This document shows positions 46,773 through 58,026 of a DNA stretch of 64,000 nt, piece after piece. Each line of letters opens with the position of its first letter. Position 1 is the stretch's first letter. The DNA comes from Adiantum capillus-veneris (taxonomy: Eukaryota; Streptophyta; Polypodiopsida; Polypodiales; Pteridaceae). The stretch covers positions 146,594,241-146,658,240 of the forward strand of contig CM043945.1 in assembly GCA_014529385.2 (NCBI GenBank). The letters are read 5' to 3'. Position numbers and translations under genes: made by a program. Under the pieces are notes generated by a model. It ran no database searches. It was not told the DNA's origin and saw only the letters and a list, made by a program, of their open reading frames with translations.

Positions 46773-47149
46773 AAGCCTTGCATGTTTTACACCAATGATG
46801 CACATCCCTGTGCAGACTAGGCCAAGAGAATCTGCGTGTAGAATCTTCCTACTGGTGATACTAAAGCAAAATGGCCGCCACAGATGCCTTCATGGTAACT
46901 TGAGATTACCTCCGTGATCTCACTGGAGGTTGGCACTTGCCTGAGAATCTGGTCTTTTCCTTTGCAATACAAGTTGTTGTTTACAAGGTGTTATCTTGTA
47001 GCCTTCCTAACAAGCCATTGTTTTTGGCCCTTGGTGTACCCTTCAAGACATTCTTCTGTATCTAAGAATTTGAGGATATCAAGCATAGCATCACTACCTT
47101 GAAAGAGGGGTAGTTCCAGTTTGATTGCTCCTATAGAAACATCTTGTAT
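46773..47149 (-). pseudogene. Gypsy integrase zinc head and linker
   Basis: Right next to the copia insertion the minus strand reads a decayed H2C2 head: CHEGICGGHFA then a Cys region near CMVxNMQGL. The remainder to 47149 is a linker to the second RNase H and has several stops. Confidence 0.6.
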
Positions 47150-47545
47150 TCATTCCTTGGCTAGAGCATCTGCCTCTTGATTTTCTACCCTAGGGACATG
47201 AAATAATTGCACTGCTTTGAACTTTATTAAAAGGTCCTTAACTTGGCGTAATTGGCCAAGTAAAACCTGTTTTTTACAAATCCAAGTGCCATTTATCTGC
47301 TTTATCAAAATCATAGCATCGCCAAACACATTTAGGCATTGAATCCCTTGCAAAATACATTGTTCTAATCCAAGAATGAAAGCCACATACTCTGCTTCAT
47401 TGTTGGAGTGGGAGTGTAACAGCTGCCCAATAGAGAATACCTTCTCCTTTTGCTCATTGAAAATGATGATGCCAGCTGCAGACTGGTCCATTGTTCTTTT
47501 GTATGCTCCATCAAAGAAAAGAGAATGAGGTTCTTCTAGCTTAGG
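47150..47545 (-). pseudogene. Second RNase H domain (Tat-type)
   Basis: Catalytic pattern visible in order: LFFDGAYK (Asp), NNEAEYVAFILGLE (Glu), FGDAMILIKQING (Asp), VENQEADALAKE (Asp). This is a complete four-acidic-residue RNase H separate from the one next to reverse transcriptase. The window from 47545 to 47150 has no frame break. In Tat-lineage elements this extra domain precedes integrase, as here. Confidence 0.85.
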
Positions 47546-47566
47546 AATTTATACCATTGGTGTCAC

Positions 47567-48960
47567 TTATTTACCCTCTGTGTTGACCCTTAGCTTCTTC
47601 TCATAGTGACAATGAGTAAGAATACCTGTTAGACTAGCCCTGGTGGAGTTTTCTACCTGCATGGTGTAGTCAAACTCTTGTAATCTAACAAGCCACTTAG
47701 AGATCCTAGATGAGACATCCATGTCTTGCATTACATACGAAGAGACCTCTTCCATTGTTGGAATTACAAAGGGTCTCGGCAATAGATAAGAGTGAAACTT
47801 CGTAGTGGCAAACATTAATGCAAGCACCATGTGCTCTACTACGGTGAATCCTTTTTCTGATGGGGTCATGACACAACTAGAGAAGTAGATAGGATGCATG
47901 AAAGAGGTTTGGGGGTCCTTTTACATTAGTACGGCTCCAAGTGTATCACTTCCTACACTGGGGTTCACATAAAATGGCTAGTCCCATCTAGGGGTGCAAT
48001 GGTGGAAAGTGTGGCCAGGATTTGTTTCACTTCGATAAGCTGTTGATCATTTTCTTCACTTCACGAGAAGACATCTCTATGGGTGACTTGTTGTAGAGGG
48101 AGAACCACCTAAGAGAGAAAGTTAATGAACCTGCTTAAATACCTTACCTTCTGAAGGAAAGAGACCAACTGCTTAGCTATGGTGGGTGATGACAAAGATA
48201 CCAAAGCTTGAATCTTGATAGGGTCAGCCTTGATCCATTTTGCTGAAATTACGTGGCCAAGAAGAGTGACCTTACTTTCACCAATGTGGCACTTATCCAC
48301 GTTGAGTTGGCCACCCAAGGTTTGTAGCCTAGCCAGGCCATCATCGACCTTGCTCAAATGGAGGGAGCGTGAACTGCAGATGCAAAAATCATCTATGAAG
48401 ACTCGTATTGACGTTTCAAAGTATGGTTGGAAGACAAAAGTTACATAGCATTGGAATGTGGCCGGAGCTTTGATGAAACCAAAAGGCATCACTTTGTAAG
48501 CAAAACATCCCCATGGTGTTAGATAGTTGTTTTGTTCTGGTCTTCTCCTGCAATACTGAGATGAAAGTAGCCTGAGTAGCCATCACATACTGTGTAGTGC
48601 TCATGACCTACTACCTCATTGAGAATTTCAACTTGAAATGGGGGGAAAATGATCCCTCTTTGTTGCTGCATTGAGAGGTTTGCAGTCTACACAAACTCTC
48701 CACTTACCATTCTTCTTTAGCGTGACTACCACTGGGGAGACCCACTCTGAGTCCTCGACGGGGTAAATGAAACCTGCCTGTAGCAAAATCCTTACCTCTT
48801 TGAGAAATGCTTGTTATTGAATTACCCAATCCTTCTAAGCTTTTGCATTATGGGCTTACTCCCTTCCTTGAGTCTTATGCGATGTTGTACCACTATGTTG
48901 CCTGTGATCTTGTCATAACCATCAACGAACAATGTGGTGAAGTTACCTAGCATAGAGACA
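47567..48960 (-). pseudogene. Gypsy reverse transcriptase and first RNase H
   Basis: Right to left: WVSPVVVTLKKNGKWRVCVD (near 48720), VMPFGFIKAPATFQ (48480), active site VFIDDFCI (about 48400), LLGHVIS (48270), a degenerate connection full of stops (about 47900-48110), then RNase H pieces IYFSSCVMTPSEKGFTVVE and KWLVRLQEFDYT. At least three frameshifts. The FIDD loop is intact although the rest is broken. Confidence 0.85.
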
Positions 48961-49114
48961 TATTCTCTCCTTTATTCACCAGTTAACTCATTGGAGAGCA
49001 TCTAATGTAACTTACTTGTATCCACCAAGGGTTGCGTACCTGATGGTCCCTCTTGGTTTGTTGGTGGTGTTTCAGATTGTGTCATTCTTTTTGGGTCTTT
49101 GAGGATGACCCCCA

Positions 49115-49590
49115 TTACTTCGATGCTACCATCGCTCTCTTCAGTTGTTGTTCACTGGTGGAATCAAATTTCGATGCCTCCAAGATCATGTTGTGTTGCT
49201 TTCCAGTCTTCATATAATAGAATATGGACTTCCCTTTAGCATCCTTCATTTGAATCATTCCGGTACTCCAGTCTTGCTTAGCTTCCATAGCCATGAGCCA
49301 AGGTCTTCCAAGAATGATAGGGTAGACCTCCCCTTTGTGTGGCATGACAAAAATGTCTACCTCCTCTTCTGTGTTGAATGCCTTCATTTTGATCTCATTT
49401 ACAATGCCTACGCATTTCACTCTGACGTTATTTGCCATTTTGGCTCAGCAGGGTGCCGACCTACTTACCTCTAGGCCAAGATGGTGCATCATCTTTTCAC
49501 TCATGACGCATATATGTGTGCCACCATCTATGTAGACATTTGAAATACGTTGCCCCTTGATATGGGTGTTGGTGCAGCCAAAGTTGGTCT
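49115..49590 (-). pseudogene. Gypsy protease
   Basis: NVYIDGGTHICVMSEKMM carries the active-site Asp-Gly-Gly (near 49530), then after one stop VKCVGIVNEIKMKAF, YPIILGRPWLMAME and a spacer. The same family as the protease at 54.2 kb on the plus strand, where the Asp is Asn. Confidence 0.8.
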
Positions 49591-49599
49591 AAGCTTGGA

Positions 49600-50663
49600 A
49601 ATGGTCTATGCCAGGCAGAGACAGCAGACAAGTGCAGTGTAGAAGGCTAGGGTAGGTGCCAAGATCCTGGGCAGCCAAAGGATAGAGGAAGTGTATGCTC
49701 CATGCGTATTTTTAGGCCAAAAGAGATGCGGGATGGTCCAGATAGGATGGCAGATGGAGGTGCCCAAAATGCCAAGACAATTCTCTGGAATGTAGTGTTC
49801 AGTGTGTCCTAGAAGCCGGTCCAGACGGCTCATCAAACGGAGCCCCGGTGCTCAAGATATTGTAGTTCAAAGTTAGAAGGTGTTGCAGATCCCCGACGGA
49901 TAGGGCAGATGGGGACAGGTGGCCCATGCAGGTGTGAGTGGATGGATGTGTAAAGCTCAAGTCACGGAGCATGTTTGTCTTCTCGGATTGGGAATCAGAG
50001 CTTTGGTTAGCAAGTTATGGTCGATTGAAATTTTTTCGGGGGCTGGGTCTGAGCCCACTTGACCGCATTGGGGATGTGCCATCTGGCATTTGTTTTGGCC
50101 TTACCAAGGTTCTTGGTGATAGTGTGCATCATGTGGAGCTAACACGAATCGATGGTTCGTCCATCAGATACTCGGTCGGCTAGATACAACAAGATGAAGT
50201 TGGGAGCATTTGGCAGTGAAAGGTTTGCAGATGATTTTCTTGTTTTTTGGCGGCCTTGCTGAGCGGGCCTGGGAAAGTCAAGAGACAATGAGGATTATGT
50301 AGATCTAAGCCAGCAATACGAGCTTTCATTCGGGTCTTACGGCTCGGGTATCAGACTTGGGAGCAGCAAGTTACACTTGCTTGAAAGTGATAAAAAAAGG
50401 GAGGTTTTTCAAAGCTTGAATGGGTATTGAAAGGAGTTCAAAAGAGGGAGCCCTATAGAGCCGCCACGTGGCAGAGGAGGTAGTCCCACATGGCAAGTAT
50501 GATGGGTTGATGGTAGGGCATTTAGCCTAGCTCGTGAGCACCATTAGGTATGCATGAGGGAGTGAGAGCTCTCTTGAAAGGTGGGCTATGGCGTGCGTTG
50601 CGCAGGCGCCGTGCAGGCGGCCGGGGTGGGCGACGTGCGGGTTTTGGCCGGGATTGGTGGCAT
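49600..50663 (+). other. LTR-like non-coding region
   Basis: No gene. About 49840-50050 resembles 38690-38920 of the insert at 38.5 kb, so both are probably LTR fragments of one gypsy family. A plausible left border lies just beyond the protease of the minus-strand element at about 49595. Confidence 0.5.
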
Positions 50664-51967
50664 GGTGGCATGCCCGTGTGGGGTGGGCTGGTTGTCGGTG
50701 GCGGAAATTTTCCAGGTGATGATGTGGCACGCACCCTACGGGGCCATTCCCGCGGCCATTGGGGGCCCTACCTTTTGAAGGCAAGAGGGGAGGCAATAGT
50801 GAGGTCGCTACTGCCCCCCTCCCTAGTGCATAGTAAGGGGTGTGTCCCGCGGTGGAGTAAAGCAGCTGAAGCCCTCAGGAGAGTATCAACGCCGACCAAG
50901 CTGAAGGAAAGGGAATGTAGCCACGGCCAGGCCACATCAAGGCCAAGACCAAAGAGAAAAGGCCGTCTGAGCAAAGAGCAAAGCCAAGGCAAAAAGCAAA
51001 GGTAAGCCAGGACAAAGGGCAAAGCGGAAGCCGGACCAAATAAAGAGAGAGAAATGGAGAGAGAAGGTAAGTGGGAGTCGGACAAAGAGAACCAAAGCAC
51101 GGTGGCATGCCCGTGTGGGGGGCTGGATGTCGGTGGCGGCAATTTTCCAGGTGATGATGTGGCATGCGCCCTACGGGGCCATTCCCGCGGCCATTGGGGG
51201 CCCTACCTTTTGAAGGCAAGAGGGGAGGCAATAGCGAGGTCGCTACTGCCCCCCTCCCTAGTGCATAGTAAGGGGTGTGTCCCGCGGTGGAGTAAAGCAG
51301 CCGACGCCCTCAGGAGAGTATCAACGCCGACCAAGCCAAAGGAAAGGGAATGTAGCCGGCCAGGCCACATCAAGGCCAAGACCAAAGAGAAAAGGCCGTC
51401 TGAGCAAAGAGCAAGCCAAGGCAAAAAGCAAAGGTAAGCCAAGACAAAGGGCAAAGCGGAAGCCGGCGGACCAAATAAAGAGAGAGAAATGGAGAGAGAA
51501 GGTAAGTGGGAGTCGGACAAAGAGAACCAAAGCACGGTGGCACGCCCGTGTGGGGGGCTGGATGTCGGTGGCAGAAATTTTCCAGGTGATGATGTGGCAC
51601 GCGCCCTACGAGGCCATTCCCGCGGCCATTGGGGGCCCTACCTTTTGAAGGCAAGAGGGGAGGCAATAGCGAGGTCGCTACTGCGCCCCTCCCTAGTGCA
51701 TAGTAAGGGGTGTGTCCCGCGGTGGAGTAAAGCAGCAGACGCCCTCAGGAGAGTATCAACGCCGACCAAGCCAAAGGAAAGGGAATGTAGCCGGCCAGGC
51801 CACATCAAGGCTAGGACCAAAGAGAAAAGGCCGTCTGAGCAAAGAGCAAGCCAAGGCAAAAAGCAAAGGTAAGCCAGGACAAAGGGCAAAGTGGAAGCCG
51901 GACCAAATAAAGAGAGAGAAATGGAGAGAGAAGGTAAGTGGGAGTCGGACAAAGAGAACCAAAGCAC
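50664..51967 (+). repeat. Three tandem copies of a 435-bp unit
   Basis: Units start with GGTGGCA/CGCCCGTGTGGGG at 50664, 51101 and 51536 (lengths 437, 435, 432) and are nearly identical, with a handful of substitutions and short indels. Each contains GAGGTCGCTACTGC, a purine-rich second half and a GAGAGAGAAATGGAGAGAGAAG word. Overlapping long ORFs on both strands repeat with the unit and are not credible proteins. It lies in the LTR/leader upstream of the gag at 52755. Confidence 0.93.
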
Positions 51968-52754
51968 AGCCAAGGAGGCAGTGTGAGCTAGGCTCCCTAG
52001 AAGGGGTCAAAGGTAAGGAAAATATAAAAATAAAAAATAAAAAATATAAAAGTGCCTAGGGGTCAATAGCGACATCGCTAATGCCCCCCCAGTGCAAAGG
52101 GGGAAAGAGAGAGCAAAGGAAAGAGTAAAGTGGTTTCCCCCTTCCAAAAAAAACCAAATCAAGGTGCCAAATGGACCGATCAAAATGTAAATTCCAAAAT
52201 TAAAGGCCCTTTTTATAAAGACCAAGTTTTAGTCAAATTAGGGGCTTTGTTGGTGCCGTTTGAAGCCTGCAAAGAAGAGTTCTCTGTAAGATCAACCCCT
52301 TTGTAACTTTTTCTTGAAAATGGCCATGGTGATGGCAGTGCAAACCAGTACATGCCTTTTGAAGTGCAATCAAGCCACCGTTGCCCCCTATTGCTGTTGT
52401 TTCCCCTTCCCGCCTTCTCTTTCTCCTCCTCGAGTGTTTCCCCTCGGTGCTGGCAGTGTGGAAGTGTGTGCCCCCCTGGACCGACGGTGTTTTGTGTGAG
52501 AGAGTGAGATTGAGTGGCTGTGAGTGTGTGTAAGGGTGGAGACAAATCGTGGCAATAGGTATGCTTGGTGTGGTGGGCTTGTGGAGTGTGAGAACAATGG
52601 AAATTGAGCATAAGGTGGTCTGCTAGTGTAAAGTGTATTTTTGAAGGTGTTTTCTGAGAGGATAGGGGTTCTGTGGATACCTGAGCTATAGAGAAGCCCC
52701 GATGTTTGTGCCGGGTGTGTTTCCCATTCCCCCTCTCCATTTTCTGGTGCCCCC
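51968..52754 (+). promoter_or_regulatory. Probable LTR end and leader of plus-strand gypsy
   Basis: A/T-rich tract at 52015-52050, a word AGCGACATCGCTAATGC (52062) like those in the tandem units, then sequence running to the gag ATG at 52755. TTTTTATAAAG near 52210 could be a TATA box. A TGGTGCCCCCATG word just before gag could be a primer-binding site, but I could not match it to a tRNA. Confidence 0.35.
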
Positions 52755-53737
52755 ATGAAGGAGCACACTGATTGCTCCCAGTTAATCGAAAAGAAGCGGT
52801 TTTTTGCGTTGGAAGTCATGGCAGCTAGAAGCTATGGACAAATTTTCACAGGCAAAGAGAGCCCTGACAAGTGGATGTCAGATTTTGAGCTATATATGCT
52901 ATCAATGCGTATGCCAAACGAGGATAGAAAAATGCAGACTTTTCCTTTGGTGATGTGTGGTAAAGCTCAAACATGGTATGGAGTGTTGGAAGGCGAGCCG
53001 AAGCAAGCATGGCCGGCTGTACGGGTGAGGTTTCTTCACAACTTTTGCAAGGAGGCATCCCTAATCGAGATGGATGCAAAGCTGAAGGCGCTTAAGCAAG
53101 ACGTAAGTGAAGAATTCAATCTGTTTTTAGGTCATTTCGAAGAGTGTTGGGCAGAACTAGCGACAAGAGAACTAGCGACAACCATGCAGTTGGCTAATGG
53201 AGACTACTTTAAGCTGGATAAGTTCATGGCGTGTCTACATCCCAAGGTGAGAGAGAAAGTCAATTTTGAGAGCCCAGAGAATTACAATGGTGCGGTAGCG
53301 ATTACAATGGTGTGGTAGCAATTGCCCGATCAAAGAGCAAAAAGATAAAGAAGAAGATAGAGCAGGGTGTGTCAGGCTATGAGACGATGGACCATGTTCA
53401 ACCGCAGAGTCCGAGGGAGGCTATACACAAGGAAAATCATGGAAACCGAGGTGTAGCTGTTGTGCCACAGAATTGGGTATGCACGGTGCAAGATTTGTCC
53501 AAGAAAATGCAAGAGCTACGGCTGAGTGTGATGGATAGAGGACAGCCAAGAGGAGCAAGGGGAAGGGCAAGGCCGGTGCCAGGTAGGTGTTACAATTGCG
53601 AAGAAGAGGGGCACTATGCACCTGATTGTCCTCAACCACAAAGAGAAAGAGGAGGTATCTATCCGTTGTTTGGTAGAGGTCGAGGGCAAGGGCCATTCAA
53701 TGGTCCAAGAGAGCAAGCGGTGGAGAATTATGTGTAG
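52755..53737 (+). pseudogene. Gypsy gag with zinc knuckle, broken by a 20-bp duplication
   Basis: ATG at 52755. Capsid: FTGKESPDKWMSDFELYML, FPLVMCGKAQTWYGVLEG, FLHNFCKEASLIEM, FLGHFEECWAEL, FMACLHPKVREKVNF. The frame is lost at a tandem duplication (53281-53320) and resumes after it with AIARSKSKKIKKK. Nucleocapsid: PVPGRCYNCEEEGHYAPDCP (knuckle CX2CX4HX4C) and Arg/Gly-rich flanks, ending at 53737. Without the duplication gag would be one frame of about 320 residues. Confidence 0.88.
53281..53320 (+). repeat. 20-bp tandem duplication causing a frameshift in gag
   Basis: ATTACAATGGTGCGGTAGCG followed by a copy with two changes. Twenty is not a multiple of three, so it shifts the gag frame. 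Confidence 0.95.
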
Positions 53738-55967
53738 CTAGTTCCACCAAATGGAGGCGAAGCCCCAAGAGTGAATATCATTGGGGTGGAGAAGCAGATG
53801 TCAAAGTCTTGGTTAATAAGAGAGTAGGACTTGAGGGAGAAATAGAGACAGAGTGGGAAACTAGAGCTTGCAAAGGCAAAGAGAAGGTGTACGAAGGTAG
53901 AGAGCATCCCGAGCCTAGCAAAAGGAGGAGGCGTCACAAATTCAAACAAGCGGATTTCAAGCTAGGGCATGGCTATCCCGAGTACAATCTGGTAAGTGAT
54001 GTTCAAAATCAAAAAGCAAACCTTACTTTTGGTCAGCTGTTAGCTTTAAATCCAAAATTGAGGAGGCAGTGGTCCACAAGTGTTAGTACCAAGCTGCCAA
54101 GAGCTAAGGGGAATGTGCAAGCAATGTGAAATATGGCTTTGAGGGTAGGTAACCCCACCGATTTTCTTCTGCTAGTGGATGCAATTATAGAAAAGAGGAT
54201 GCATGTACAAGCCTACATAAACGGTGGAGCTCAGGTTTGTGTCATGACGGAAGCAGCAATGAAAGAAACAGTAGTCAAGTCGAATGTGCGCATGAGGATG
54301 GCTAACCATACTAAAGCCAGGTGTTTGGGTGTGGCTCAGGATGTGAAGGTCAAGGTCATGGGCATAGAGTGCATGATATTTTTTTTTGTGATGAAGGCAG
54401 GAGATAATGCTTATCCGATCATTTTGGGTAGGCCATGGCTTTGGCAATAGGTGCTAAGCAAGATTGGGAGAGCAAAGTGTTCACCTTGCCTGACAAAGAG
54501 AGAGGAAGGCAGATTGTTCTTGATTTGAAGAACAAGGAGAGAAGTTCTTGTCCGATGACAGTTAAAGATGAGGGCGAAACGGCGAGCTACAAGTACGAGA
54601 CAAAGACGAGCTATGATGAAGGCTACACTAGCACAAAGGAAGAGGAGAGCAAGGACGACATGCTAAAGATAGATGCAAACTTATTTGGAGTCACCATAGA
54701 CGACTCCCCACCTAAAGAAGAAGGTATGGAGCCTCAAGCTCATGGTTTAAGCATAGAGGAGGTTTTGAGCATGATAAGTGAAGATTTAACCAAGGGAGAA
54801 AATAAGGGTTATGTTCAACTGTGTGAGTCCTATCCAAATCTATTTGCGACGGAATACAAGCATTTGCGTAGTGCAAAGGGGGTAGAGCACAAGATTGTTC
54901 TTAAGGAGGGGCATAAGCCTAAAGCACAAAAGCTGAGAAGACTAGGGGAAATCCAAAAGGAGGCCCTTTGGCAGGAGATCAATAAGCTGCTGGATGCAGG
55001 AACCATATACCTTGTGAAAGAGTCAGAGTGGGTCTCGCCAGTGGTCATAACCCCTACGAAGAATGGGAAATGGAGAGTGTGTGTCGAATACAAGCCACTG
55101 AATGCGGCAACCAGGAGAAATCACTATCCATTACCATTCCAAGACGAAATCCTAAACCAGGTGGCTGGGCATGAGAGATCCTCGATTATGGATGGTTTCT
55201 CGGGGTATTTTCAGATAGGTATTGCACTTGAAGACCAGTTGAAGACCACATTCATATCTCCATGGGGTTGTTTCGCTTACCCCACAGGATGCCGTTCGGA
55301 TTAGTGAATGCATATGCCACCTTCCAAGATTGGATGAACAAGGTATTTGGTCCATACTTGGGCCGCAAGGTCTTTATGGATGATATAGGCTGCTATACAG
55401 TTCAAGATTGGAGCACCTATTGAAACTGCAATTGTGCTTTCAAAGGCTTGATGAAGAAGGAGGTCAATTAAACCCCAATAAGTGTAAGGTAACACAACCT
55501 TGAGTGCAGCTGTTGGGTCATGTGGTGTTGCAAGACGGTATAGAGGCTGATCCCGAAAAGGTGAAGGCATTGGTGTTGATGGAGGCACCATCAGATGCTC
55601 AAGGTTTGGCTTCATTTGTTCATAAACACGTTTCTTTTGTATGTTGTCGCAATATGTGCATCCTCTTCAAAAAAGAGCTCAGCAGGTGCATGGTTTTGAA
55701 TGGGATGGAGAAGCTCAGGAGGCTTTTGATAAGGTCAAGGAGATTTTGTGTCAGTTGCTAGCAGTATGTCCTCCCAATCAAGAGGACAACTTTTATGTGT
55801 CTATGATGGTGGGCACAATTGCTATTGGAGCGGTTCTACTACAAAAGGTAGGGAGAAGCTACAAGACGATATACTTCAAGAGCAGGGTGATTAGCCCAGG
55901 AGAGGTACCTACACCGAGGCAGAGCAATGGGTGATGGCTTTGGTCTTTGCTTTTTGCAGGAAGTTAA
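53738..55967 (+). pseudogene. Gypsy protease, reverse transcriptase and start of RNase H
   Basis: Spacer to 54130. Protease with AYINGGAQVCVMTEAAM (the expected active-site Asp is Asn) and YPIILGRPWL (54425). Reverse transcriptase: LLDAGTIYLVKESEWVSP, GKWRVCVEYKPLN, MDGFSGYFQI (55190), frameshift near 55283, [20 protein letters not shown] (about 55375), stops, LLGHVVLQDGIEADPEKVK (55510). RNase H begins FEWDGEAQEAFDKVK, AIGAVLLQ, IYFKSRVIS, and after a frameshift AEQWVMALVFA. It ends within KLSYYF at 55975, where the chromodomain element's LTR takes over. Integrase is absent. Confidence 0.88.
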
Positions 55968-56568
55968 GTTACTATTTTTAGTAGTTTTCCAAATTCTGTC
56001 AGTGCCATGATGTTTAGAATGTTTTAAAGCTTTGAAATGTGAATTAAAATAATTTTTGTAAAAAAATTCCAAAAATAGCAAGTTTTTAATCACCCGACCC
56101 GTCCAGTTTTGATCGTCTCGAAAAGCTACACCCGTACCCCAAATTTGAAAAAATGCATTTTCGGACCCCGGTGGCTGCTAAATATGGCAGGTATTCGGGC
56201 CAGTATGTCTTAGTTAGAGCTTCGTATAGCAATTTTTGGCATCAAAATCCAACTCATCTGAACCGTTTTAGCCTAGAACCAATTTTCCTAAAAATTGTCC
56301 GGGGAGGTACCGGGGGCCCGAGGCTGTGTGGGAACAGGTTCCAGCCCACTCCAGACCAGCTTTAGCAGCTAGGGGGTGCCCTCTTGCCTTGTGGGAGTCC
56401 TGGGAAAGCTGCCAAGCCAGTAATTTAGTCTCAGAGCCAGTTAACCAAGTCTACCTGACACTTGGTGGGTAGAGGAACTGAACTTGCCAATGGACTTGCC
56501 AATGCAGAGACTGAGTGCTCCTTCAGATGCTAATAGCAAGGCTGGTCGATTTTCAGCCTGTAGGAGTC

Positions 56569-56576
56569 TATTTAAA
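56569..56576 (+). promoter_or_regulatory. Putative LTR TATA box
   Basis: TATTTAAA, followed about 30 bases later by CA-rich sequence where transcription could begin. Confidence 0.5.
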
Positions 56577-57476
56577 GGCCTGCATACACACACACACAGA
56601 CACTTATGCTCATACACACACACACACACATTGCATATACACACACCTACACACATTGGGAAGGTGTTGCCGGTTCACCCACCTTTTGAAGGAGAAGCAA
56701 GGAGGAAGGTGCTGCCGAATTCTCATCTCAAGAGGCTCGATTAGATCAGAAAATTGAGAAGGTTATCAGCCCTTAATCACGGTAACCACGGTTTAATTAA
56801 TGCTATCTGTAAATTCCTTTCTCTACCATCTAAATTCCTCGTCTATTATGCTTATTCCAGGTCGTACTTATCTATAATTACTCTCTAAATTCTCTTTAAC
56901 CATATTCTATTATGTAATCATCATTCCATAGCTGAATTATCAGCCATTCATCATTCTCGATTAATGATCAGTGTATAATTATTAGAATTTTCTCTCTCTA
57001 GGCGGCATAGAAATTAGTCGATAAGCTAGTAATTGTGTAGATTTAAGAGAATCACTTTTTCTATCACCCATTAATACTGTAACTAAATTAAATTCATTTC
57101 CTTTATGCATTAAGGTGTAATTAAGGAAAAATTAATTTGTTATTAAGTCTCTACGAGTTGACTTTCCTCACACATATGCATAAGATAAATCTACATCATC
57201 TAGTTGCTAGGAAAGAGATTAATCATACTTAATTCATCTCTCTGATAATTCCATCAGTGAAATCCTACTATTCTTAATCATGTAAGTCGAGTAATTATCT
57301 TTAGAGCAGGTTCCCATAGGAATATGCACCATCCATAATGATTGCTATATGGAAAAATCTAAACCTCTCATGTAGCAGGCATTGTTTGATGTTGGTAATC
57401 TATCATTTGGATTGTTATGACGCTTGCGGACATTAGCTCTTTTATCCAAGTTAATTATTTAAAGTAGTGAGTTAAA

Positions 57477-57617
57477 ATGGCCCCGGTTAAGAGGACTCGC
57501 TTTGGTGGAGCCCACGACCACGAGGCAGGAACGAGCAAGGTGAATGGGAAGGGAAAAGCTCCCATGGACGATCAAATACCGGCCATCTCACGGGCCATCC
57601 ACGAGGAAATGGAAGAG
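57477..57617 (+). CDS. Possible first gag exon inside the LTR
   Basis: ATG at 57477 opens 47 codons with a basic start (MAPVKRTRFGG), a Gly/Lys middle and an acidic end (AIHEEMEE), stopping at a strong donor GAG|GTAGGT. The only fitting partner I see is the acceptor CATGTAG|GTACCG at 59517-59518, which joins in phase 0 to the gag frame. Gag itself lacks a good ATG before its capsid region. The exon would be in U5, and splicing would remove the primer-binding site from that mRNA. It needs RNA evidence. Confidence 0.45.
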
Positions 57618-57911
57618 GTAGGTCAGAATTTCATTCAAGTTGTTTAATTTAACATTGCACACATTTAGCTAGGAATGAACATATCCCCAAACATGTTGGA
57701 GAAATCCGATGGAAACCTCGGCATTGAATTCATTGTACATTAAGTTCTAAAGTAGGAAGGAAATGATTGATGGGTATGCTGTTTGCAAGAGGAAAGAATG
57801 TCTGCTAGGGAAAATTTAGCTTGACATGTTCATTTTATTTCCAATGTTGAATCAGTCCTGACCCCCCTACTGATCACAGGGTGCAGAGTTCCTCGTTAAG
57901 GACTCTTGAAT

Positions 57912-58026
57912 CCACGACTTGCTTTTTATGCGGTGGATACCCACGACTTGCTTTCTATGCGGTGGGAACCCATGTCTTGCTTTCTATGCGGTGGGAGTGT
58001 CCATGGCGTGCTTTCTATGCGGTGGA
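57912..58026 (+). repeat. 29-bp minisatellite, four copies
   Basis: Units begin at 57912, 57941, 57970 and 58001 and share CTTGCTTTCTATGCGGTGG. Spacings are 29, 29 and 31. Confidence 0.92.

Larger units (their letters stand above)
38230..49600 (-). mobile_element. Tat-like Ty3/gypsy element, split by two insertions
   Basis: Minus-strand pol order from right to left: protease (49590-49115), reverse transcriptase (48960-48110), RNase H (47899-47567), a second RNase H (47545-47150), integrase zinc head (46910-46773), integrase core (41274-40600), integrase C-terminal (40595-40455, 38448-38245). The copia element at 41280-46767 and a ~2-kb insert at about 38460-40451 interrupt it. The double RNase H is a mark of Tat-type plant elements. 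LTRs were not identified. Confidence 0.8.

Noticed and set aside
50527-51973. Several 100- to 150-codon frames on both strands
   Set aside because: They recur with each 435-bp tandem unit in different frames, and show no domain or consistent start. The composition of the repeat explains them.
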